Shown here: one piece after another, positions 1-4,936 of the stretch | Position numbering within the stretch: position 1 is the first letter of the stretch | Layout: the number at the start of each line of letters is the position of its first letter | From: Lachnospiraceae bacterium | GTDB lineage: Bacteria > Bacillota_A > Clostridia > Lachnospirales > Lachnospiraceae | Length of the DNA: 5,909 nt | Assembly (NCBI GenBank): GCA_024690425.1 | Contig: JAILCT010000261.1 | Location: 1-5,909, forward strand | Direction: 5' to 3' | Program-made: the position numbers and the translations under genes | Notes under the pieces: generated by a model | The model's input: only the letters and a program-made list of their open reading frames with translations | Told to the model about the DNA's origin: nothing | Database searches by the model: none

Positions 1-1
1 G

Positions 2-151
2 GACAATCAGACAGACAAGACTTCGTTATCTCCTGAAAATGTTAAAAAGCTTAACGACCTGATGAAGGGAATGCGTTACGGGACAGTGACCATCATAGTT
101 CAGGACGGCAAGATCATCCAGATAGACAAGACGGAGAAACACAGGTTATAA
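2..151 (+). CDS. YezD-family (DUF2292) small protein, 5' end outside window
   Basis: An open frame enters from the left edge and ends at a TAA at 149-151, leaving 49 visible residues. The C-terminal half carries the pattern I associate with the DUF2292/YezD family: a 'MRYGTV' turn, a hydrophobic strand, 'QDGKIIQID', then a basic end 'KTEKHRL'. The visible N-terminal part (SPENVKKLNDLMKG) fits the short helix that precedes the strands. No ATG, GTG or TTG in frame inside the window is convincing as a start before the conserved part. Base 1 (g) could be the last base of an ATG, which would give a 50-residue protein, but this cannot be decided here. Family members are only about 50-60 residues, so nearly the whole protein is present. 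Biochemical function is unknown. The family is often found near sulfate, cysteine or methionine genes (recalled, not checked), which agrees with metN downstream. No signal peptide or membrane segment is seen in the visible part. Confidence 0.82.
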   Translation, partial: DNQTDKTSLSPENVKKLNDLMKGMRYGTVTIIVQDGKIIQIDKTEKHRL

Positions 152-152
152 A
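123..152 (+). promoter_or_regulatory. Candidate sigma-70-type promoter for the metN operon
   Basis: TAGACA at 123-128 (five of six matches to TTGACA) is followed after 18 bp by TATAAA at 147-152 (five of six matches to TATAAT). The -10 box overlaps the stop codon of the upstream small gene. Transcription would begin near 158-160, exactly at the start of the paired leader region, giving a 5' leader of about 150 nt before metN. This is a motif match only. Read-through from the upstream gene is possible as well. Confidence 0.35.
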
Positions 153-157
153 ACGCA

Positions 158-240
158 ATACGGATATGACTGACCGGTAAACCGGAGGTTGCAGAAAGAG
201 GGTTTCATTAGCCCGTATCTGTAGCCTCCAGTTTATTTAT
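158..240 (+). promoter_or_regulatory. Structured 5' leader, candidate attenuator or cis-regulatory RNA
   Basis: Bases 184-194 (ggaggttgcag) can pair along all 11 positions with 219-229 (ctgtagcctcc), with two G-U wobbles, enclosing a 24-nt loop. The right arm is followed by a loosely T-rich run at 232-240 (tttatttat), so the hairpin resembles an imperfect intrinsic terminator. Bases 158-163 (atacgg) pair perfectly with 213-218 (ccgtat), which lies in the hairpin loop and abuts its right arm, so both helices together would form a pseudoknot. A small ccgg/ccgg hairpin (174-177 with 182-185) shares two bases with the long stem. Bases 213-221 can alternatively pair with 290-298, next to the metN Shine-Dalgarno sequence. 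I do not recognise a known class: the S-box consensus and the T-box sequence are absent. The structure is inferred by eye. Confidence 0.38.
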
Positions 241-310
241 ACGAAAGATCGCGCAACTGTTCTTAAATAATTTACATACCGTTGGAAAACAGATATGGAG
301 AGAGGAAGAA

Positions 311-1348
311 ATGAGTGAGCAGACAGGATCGGATAAGCTGATCGATTTTAAGGAAGTAAGCGTAAGCTTCAGACAGAAGAAAAAAAGGATCGAAGCCGTG
401 AGGGATGTTACCTTCTCGGTACGGGAAGGAGAGATCTTAGGCATAATCGGATCATCGGGAGCAGGAAAGAGTACATTACTTAGGACAATTAACAGGCTTC
501 AGGCAGTAAGCGAAGGAGAAGTCACAGTCGAGGGTAAGAGCATAGGGGCCCTGAATTCCAGAGAACTTCGCGAACTCAGGAGCAATATCGGAATGATATT
601 CCAGCACTTCAACCTCATAGGAAGCAAGAATGTTTATTCGAATATCGAATTCGTTCTTCTTGAAAACGGAAAGTCAAAGGAAGAGGCGGGAAAGAGGATC
701 GATGAGCTTCTTAAATACGTGGGGATAGAGGATAAGAAACATGCATACCCGGCCCAGTTATCAGGAGGTCAGAAGCAGAGGGTTGCGATTGCAAGAGCCC
801 TTGCAAACAATGCGAAGATCCTCCTGTGCGATGAGCCTACTTCGGCGCTGGATACGGAGACAACGGAGGCGGTCCTTAACCTCCTTAAGCAGATAAACAG
901 AGAACTTAATATCACGATAGTCCTTATAACCCATGAACTTGATGTCGTGAAGGAGATATGCGACAGGGTGGTGGTCATGGATGAAGGCAGGGTCGTTGAG
1001 ATAGGTGATGTATATGAAGTGTTCACAAGACCCGAAAGCGAATTCACGAAAACGCTTATCAGGAAGGAGAACAAATTCGTGATACCCGGCAACGTTCTGG
1101 AAAATGCGCAGGGCAAGATCATAAGGATTGATTACTTTGATGAGAATGCCGAGCGGGCCCTCATAGCGGAAGCCATAGAGGAGTTCGGAGTTAGGATAAA
1201 CATCCTGCACGGACGTATAGAATTCATCAAGAAGAAACCCGTGGGAGTATTGTACATAAGCGTTAACGGCGAGCCGGTGCAAACAAGGGATGCACTTAAG
1301 TATATCAAGGAAAATTCCGGGAGGATGGAGGTAATAAGGGATGCTTGA
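311..1348 (+). CDS. metN: Methionine ABC transporter ATP-binding protein MetN
   Basis: This 345-residue protein is the cytoplasmic ATPase that drives D/L-methionine-type import with MetI and MetQ. The nucleotide-binding domain fills about residues 10-245: Walker A GSSGAGKS (47-54), Q-loop Q98, signature LSGGQ (150-154), Walker B ILLCDE (170-175), D-loop SALD (178-181) and switch histidine H208. Residues from about 262 to 345 form a NIL domain, with the typical 'FGVRINILHGRIEFI' and 'GVLYISVNGE' segments. In the E. coli MetNI family this domain binds methionine and inhibits transport when internal methionine is high, so the same feedback is likely here. Length matches the family (about 340). 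The ATG at 311 is preceded by a purine-rich GGAGAGAGGAAG ending 2 nt before it. The gene overlaps metI by 8 nt. All catalytic motifs are intact, so the ATPase should be active. The precise substrate rests on family and on MetI/MetQ. Confidence 0.95.
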   Translation: MSEQTGSDKLIDFKEVSVSFRQKKKRIEAVRDVTFSVREGEILGIIGSSGAGKSTLLRTINRLQAVSEGEVTVEGKSIGALNSRELRELRSNIGMIFQHFNLIGSKNVYSNIEFVLLENGKSKEEAGKRIDELLKYVGIEDKKHAYPAQLSGGQKQRVAIARALANNAKILLCDEPTSALDTETTEAVLNLLKQINRELNITIVLITHELDVVKEICDRVVVMDEGRVVEIGDVYEVFTRPESEFTKTLIRKENKFVIPGNVLENAQGKIIRIDYFDENAERALIAEAIEEFGVRINILHGRIEFIKKKPVGVLYISVNGEPVQTRDALKYIKENSGRMEVIRDA

Positions 1349-2009
1349 GAGCTTTATAGAAATAGAAGACAAACTTATTAAGGCATTGCAGGAAACAGCC
1401 TTTATGACGATCACATCGCTTGTGATAGCAGTGATACTGGGTATAGGACTGGGGCTTATCCTCTTCATAACATCGGAGCCGCTCCTGTCCAAGAACACAC
1501 CGGTGTATGAGGTAATAGGATTTGTCGCAAATACGATAAGTTCGATACCTTTTCTGATACTCATGATATTCTTCCTTCCAATTTCGGCAGCGGTGGTAGG
1601 GACCAAGATCGGTTCCAAGGCTGTACTGGTACCGCTTACGGTCGCCGCTGCCGCCTTCTTCGGAAGGCTTGCGGAAGCATCGTTTTCGGATGTTGACAAG
1701 GGAGTACTGGAAGCGGTCATCTCATCGGGAGCCAGGAAAAGTCACGTGATCTTCAAGATAGTCCTTCCGGAAGCAAGGATATCACTTATAAAGAACATAA
1801 CGGTAACGGCAATAACCGTACTCGGGTTTTCTGCCATGGCGGGACTCGTAGGCGGTGGCGGTATAGGTGATCTTGCCTACAGGTACGGTTACCAGAGATA
1901 CAAGAAGGAAGTGATGATCATATGTATCCTTCTCCTCATCATCCTGGTCCAGCTGGTTCAGACGATAGGTGACCTTACGGTACGGGCACTCAATAAACGG
2001 GGAAGATAG
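1341..2009 (+). CDS. metI: Methionine ABC transporter permease MetI
   Basis: This 222-residue inner-membrane permease forms, as a dimer, the translocation path of the importer. About five membrane segments are visible, near residues 22-43, 58-80, 94-107, 152-171 and 191-211. The cytoplasmic EAA coupling loop that docks on MetN is at about 124-143, starting EAVISSGARKS and ending in VLPEA. The stretch 'GFSAMAGLVGGGGIGDLAYR' (162-181) and the following GYQRY are hallmarks of MetI rather than of other amino-acid permeases. Length fits the family (about 215-225). The ATG at 1341 lies inside the end of metN (overlap 1341-1348) and is preceded by GGAGG at 1327-1331, so translation of the two genes is probably coupled. 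Ile codons are mostly ATA (19 of 30). A 19-nt gap leads into the oxidoreductase genes, with no terminator visible. Confidence 0.94.
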   Translation: MLESFIEIEDKLIKALQETAFMTITSLVIAVILGIGLGLILFITSEPLLSKNTPVYEVIGFVANTISSIPFLILMIFFLPISAAVVGTKIGSKAVLVPLTVAAAAFFGRLAEASFSDVDKGVLEAVISSGARKSHVIFKIVLPEARISLIKNITVTAITVLGFSAMAGLVGGGGIGDLAYRYGYQRYKKEVMIICILLLIILVQLVQTIGDLTVRALNKRGR

Positions 2010-2028
2010 ACACTTAAGAGGAAGAATA

Positions 2029-2580
2029 ATGAAAGAGATAACATGGTACGGAAGGGGCGGACAGGGAGCCTTCACGGCATCGAGGATCCTGGGTGCGGCA
2101 GCAATGATAAAGGGATACCGGGCTCTTGCCTTTCCTTCGTTCGGACCTGAACGCAGAGGCGCTCCGATAAGAGCCTTCACCCGGATATCGGGGGATGGGA
2201 TCGTTGACAGGAGCGTGATCAGGAAAAGCGATTACATCATCGTACTTGATGATTCCCTCTATGATAAAGAGATGCTTAACAGCTTGAAAGAGGGTGGGCA
2301 CATCCTGATCAATTCAAAACGCGATCCCGGATCATTCGGGGATGAAAGAGTAGTCGTGAGCGATATCGCAACTCAGGCCGAAAAGATACTGAAACGTCCG
2401 ATCGTTAACATAGGGATCCTGGGATTGTTAACGGGTCTTGATCCTGATATCGGTCCGGATGAGATATTCAGGGCCATCGAGGAATACATGCCGAATAAGA
2501 TTGCGGATAAGAATATAAGGCTCCTTGACAGGATAATAAAGCTTAACGGAGGAGAGAGTGATGATAAAGGCCTCTCTTGA
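2029..2580 (+). CDS. porG: 2-oxoacid:ferredoxin oxidoreductase, gamma subunit
   Basis: This 183-residue protein is the gamma subunit of a four-chain pyruvate/2-ketoisovalerate-type ferredoxin oxidoreductase. In single-chain PFOR the equivalent domain helps to bind coenzyme A. The N-terminal glycine motif GRGGQG (8-13) and the segment FPSFGPERRGAPIRAF (35-50) are diagnostic of this family. Further on are 'YIIVLDDSL' and a C-terminal 'NIGILGLLTGL' stretch. Length agrees with the usual 175-190 residues. The frame is open upstream to 1969, but a start there would overlap metI by about 40 nt and add a 20-residue tail the family lacks. The ATG at 2029, preceded by AAGAGGAAG at about 2016-2024, is preferred because the family begins with 'MKEI.W.GRGGQG'. 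The 3' end overlaps the delta gene by 20 nt. The symbol follows the pyruvate enzyme; the substrate is not determined. Confidence 0.9.
   Translation: MKEITWYGRGGQGAFTASRILGAAAMIKGYRALAFPSFGPERRGAPIRAFTRISGDGIVDRSVIRKSDYIIVLDDSLYDKEMLNSLKEGGHILINSKRDPGSFGDERVVVSDIATQAEKILKRPIVNIGILGLLTGLDPDIGPDEIFRAIEEYMPNKIADKNIRLLDRIIKLNGGESDDKGLS
2548..2556 (+). promoter_or_regulatory. Ribosome binding site of the delta-subunit gene
   Basis: GGAGGAGAG lies inside the end of the gamma gene. Two start codons follow back to back: GTG at 2558 and ATG at 2561. GGAGG ends at 2552, 5 nt before the GTG and 8 nt before the ATG. Spacing and codon type favour the ATG. Confidence 0.6.
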
Positions 2581-2857
2581 AAAGAGAAAAAAGATAACAA
2601 AGCTGTCGCAACTGCCTCAGGGCGGTTCCTGTAGGGCCGGGGTCCTTATAGAAAATAATGCGGGCTGGAGAAATAAATGTCCCGTTTTTAACCCTGATAA
2701 ATGTATAGGGTGCCATCAGTGTTACCTGTACTGTCCTGATGGGGTCATAAGCAGGAAGGGCAAAAAGATAAAAATAGATTACGATTTCTGCAAGGGCTGC
2801 GGGATATGTGAAAAGATATGCAAGGTCGGAGCCATACACATGGAGGATGAGAGATGA
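2561..2857 (+). CDS. porD: 2-oxoacid:ferredoxin oxidoreductase, delta (2x[4Fe-4S] ferredoxin-like) subunit
   Basis: This 98-residue protein (99 if the GTG at 2558 is used) is the electron-transfer subunit, passing electrons from the beta-subunit cluster to soluble ferredoxin. Numbered from the ATG at 2561, cysteines 48, 51, 54 and 58 (CIGCHQCYLYCP) and 77, 80, 83 and 87 (CKGCGICEKIC) form two complete CxxCxxCxxxC motifs for two [4Fe-4S] clusters. The second motif is followed by Lys where many relatives have Pro. The N-terminal 40 residues, ending with 'GWRNKCPVFNPDKC', match the extension typical of PorD-type subunits rather than a free ferredoxin. Two more cysteines (24 and 40) lie before the first motif. 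The gene starts within the gamma gene and its last 4 nt (ATGA) overlap the alpha start, so coupled translation is expected. Confidence 0.92.
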   Translation: MIKASLEKRKKITKLSQLPQGGSCRAGVLIENNAGWRNKCPVFNPDKCIGCHQCYLYCPDGVISRKGKKIKIDYDFCKGCGICEKICKVGAIHMEDER

Positions 2858-4035
2858 GCGGGACAAGATTTATATCGGGAGATGAGGCTTTCGCTCAGGG
2901 CATAAGACTTGCAAGAGCCCAGGTAATATCGGCTTATCCGATAACCCCTCAGACCATAGTGGTCGAAAGACTGGCCGAAATGGTGGAAGAAGGGCTCCTT
3001 GACAGTAAGTTCATCCATGTCGAATCTGAACACTCTGCCATGATGGCAGCCATGGGAGCATCGGCCATGGGAGCAAGGGCATTCACGGCCACCTCATCGC
3101 AGGGACTTCTTTATATGGCTGAGTGCTTAAGTTATGTGGCCGGCGGACGTTTTCCCATAGTGATGATGAATGCGAACAGGGCGACTGCCCTCCCGTGGAG
3201 TATATACGGCGACCACAGGGATTCGCTTTCGCTTCTTGACAGCGGATGGATACAGATATATGTGGAGGATGCGCAGGAGGCCCTTGATATGGCCATACAG
3301 GCCTACGCCCTGGCTGAAACAGAAAAGGTAAGGCTCCCGGTCATGGTTAATCTTGACGGGTTCATCCTTACTCACACATACGAGCCTGTTGACATACCCG
3401 ATCAGGAGGAGGTAGATGCTTTCCTTCCGAAACGTGATACATGGGATAAGCTTGACTTTGACAAGCCTGTCAGCATGGCGATAACGGTAGGCCCCGAACT
3501 TAACGAGGAAATCAATATCCTCCACCACAAGGCTGCACTTATGGCCCTTGAGACCATTAAAAGCGTTGATGATAAGTACAGGGAAGCCGTGGGACGGAGC
3601 TATGGCGGACCGCTTCGTACCTACAGGACTGAAGATGCCGACTATATACTGATCTCTCTTGGAAGTATAAGCGGCCTTGTACGAAATGAAGTGGATATAT
3701 TAAGGGAAGAAGGGATCAGAGCCGGTGCCGTAAGCATAAGGATGATGCGTCCTTTCCCGAAGGACGAACTGGTAAGGGTTCTTAAGAAGGCAAAGTCAGT
3801 CGGAGTCATAGATAAGGATATATCTTTTGGTTACGAGGGAACGGTCTTTACCAATGTTAACTCAGCCCTTCTGCAGGGCAGGTGCTATATACCGGCATAT
3901 GATTTTGTCGGAGGTATAGGCGGAAGGGACATTTCCGCACAGGATATAGAGGAGTGCTATAAGGATATGATGAGCGGGAGATTGCAGGGATCCGTTAAGT
4001 TCATCGGATCGGAGGTTAAGGATGATCAGGGATGA
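2854..4035 (+). CDS. porA: 2-oxoacid:ferredoxin oxidoreductase, alpha subunit (PorA-like)
   Basis: This 393-residue protein forms, with the beta subunit, the thiamine-diphosphate active site that oxidatively decarboxylates a 2-oxoacid to an acyl-CoA. YPITPQT (28-34) includes the threonine (T31) that contacts the substrate carboxylate in studied PFORs. ESEHSA (57-62) contains E59, in the position of the glutamate that activates the cofactor. TATSSQGL (78-85) and NANRA with R109 match the other conserved active-site stretches. GWIQIYVEDAQEALDMAIQA (131-150) and LPVMVNLDGF follow. The second half, from about 235, holds the transketolase C-terminal-like domain, including 'ISLGSISG' and 'GAVSIRMMRPFP'. 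The length fits PorA-type chains (about 390) and is longer than the roughly 350 I recall for VorB-type chains. The ATG at 2854 has GGAGG at 2842-2846. The catalytic residues named are intact; whether the substrate is pyruvate, a branched-chain oxoacid or 2-oxobutyrate cannot be read from sequence. Confidence 0.93.
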   Translation: MSGTRFISGDEAFAQGIRLARAQVISAYPITPQTIVVERLAEMVEEGLLDSKFIHVESEHSAMMAAMGASAMGARAFTATSSQGLLYMAECLSYVAGGRFPIVMMNANRATALPWSIYGDHRDSLSLLDSGWIQIYVEDAQEALDMAIQAYALAETEKVRLPVMVNLDGFILTHTYEPVDIPDQEEVDAFLPKRDTWDKLDFDKPVSMAITVGPELNEEINILHHKAALMALETIKSVDDKYREAVGRSYGGPLRTYRTEDADYILISLGSISGLVRNEVDILREEGIRAGAVSIRMMRPFPKDELVRVLKKAKSVGVIDKDISFGYEGTVFTNVNSALLQGRCYIPAYDFVGGIGGRDISAQDIEECYKDMMSGRLQGSVKFIGSEVKDDQG

Positions 4036-4897
4036 TGAATTCTTCTACGGGCACAAGGCCTGCGGGGGATGCGGAGGAAGCCTGGCGGTAAGGATCGCGC
4101 TTAAGGTCCTGGGTGGGAGAACGCTTCTTACCCTGCCTGCAGGATGCATGTCGGCCGTAAGCTTCAACTACCCGCAGATGAGTTACGCCAACAATGCCAT
4201 CATATCGGCCTTTGCCGGGACGGGTGCTGTCATGAGCGGCCTTAAGGCGGGAGCGGAGGCTATGGGACTTAAGGATTATCACGTGCTCGGGATTGCCGGT
4301 GACGGCGGCACGGCGGATATAGGTATCCAGGCCCTCTCGGGACTTATCGACAGGAATGATGAAGGGATATACATATGCTACGACAATGAGGCCTACATGA
4401 ACACAGGCATACAGAAGAGCGGGCTTACTCCCTTCGGCGCAACGACGACTACCACACCTGCGGTCCCGGGCGGTAAAGGGAACATTAAACCCAAGAAGAA
4501 CCTTTTTGAGATAGTTGCGGCCCACGGGATAGCCTATGCGGCAACAGCGAGCGTGGGATATATTGAAGACTTTGCAGACAAAGTCAGACGGGCTTCGGAA
4601 GTTAAGGGAACATCCTTCATCCATGTCCTGGCCCCCTGTCCAACGGGATGGGGGATAGACACGAGCGAAACGATAGAAGTGGCAAGGGAAGTTGTGGATA
4701 CGGGGCTGTGGTATCTGGCAGAGTACTATGACGGAGAATACCACCTTAACAGAAGGCCCAGGGAATTTAAGGACGTAGGACACTACATAAGAAGACAGGG
4801 ACGGTTCAAACATCTTAATGATGAGGACATAAATGAAATAATACGGTCAAGGGATAAGACCTGGGACCGTATAGCCGGGTTTAAGACTTCCCGGTAG
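4022..4897 (+). CDS. porB: 2-oxoacid:ferredoxin oxidoreductase, beta (TPP and [4Fe-4S]) subunit
   Basis: This 291-residue protein carries the thiamine-diphosphate binding site and the cluster nearest to it. The cofactor motif starts at GDGGTADIG (93-101) and closes 28 residues later with the Asn of YDNEAYMNTG (120-129). Cysteines 14 and 17 (KACGGCGG), 42 (PAGCMS) and 206 (APCPTGW) occupy the pattern of the four cysteines that bind the proximal [4Fe-4S] cluster in PFOR. The C-terminal 'RRQGRFKHL' is common to PorB chains. The length is close to the usual 290-315. The ATG at 4022 has GGAGG at 4011-4015 and lies inside the alpha gene (14-nt overlap). Together with the three preceding genes this completes a gamma-delta-alpha-beta set, the order known from four-subunit PORs. 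The complex is expected to be cytoplasmic and oxygen-sensitive. The gene ends 39 nt before metQ. Confidence 0.94.
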   Translation: MIRDDEFFYGHKACGGCGGSLAVRIALKVLGGRTLLTLPAGCMSAVSFNYPQMSYANNAIISAFAGTGAVMSGLKAGAEAMGLKDYHVLGIAGDGGTADIGIQALSGLIDRNDEGIYICYDNEAYMNTGIQKSGLTPFGATTTTTPAVPGGKGNIKPKKNLFEIVAAHGIAYAATASVGYIEDFADKVRRASEVKGTSFIHVLAPCPTGWGIDTSETIEVAREVVDTGLWYLAEYYDGEYHLNRRPREFKDVGHYIRRQGRFKHLNDEDINEIIRSRDKTWDRIAGFKTSR

Positions 4898-4936
4898 AAA
4901 ATTATTAAGACCCTTAAAGGGAAAAGGAGGAGAATT

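Noticed and set aside
152..310. S-box (SAM-I) or T-box leader before metN
   Set aside because: Neither the S-box core consensus nor the T-box AGGGTGG-type sequence is present, so no known class is claimed.
761..1720. 319-codon open frame on the minus strand
   Set aside because: It lies wholly opposite metN and metI, which have complete family motifs. The translation shows no recognisable domain and no convincing ribosome binding site.
1969..2028. Upstream extension of the gamma-subunit frame
   Set aside because: It would overlap metI by about 40 nt and add residues absent from the family; the ATG at 2029 has a good ribosome binding site and fits the conserved N terminus.
3049..3075. 12-nt direct repeat gccatgggagca in the alpha gene
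   Set aside because: It encodes the family-conserved MGASAMGAR stretch and is explained by coding constraint.
4016..4813. 265-codon open frame on the minus strand
   Set aside because: It mirrors the beta-subunit gene, whose cofactor and cysteine motifs are intact. The antisense protein has no recognisable pattern.
4875..4894. ccggg/cccgg hairpin at the end of the beta gene, followed by a 4-bp cccttaaaggg stem at 4911-4921
   Set aside because: The stems are only 5 and 4 bp, with no T-run after either, so neither supports a terminator. They are probably chance, and metQ is likely read through.
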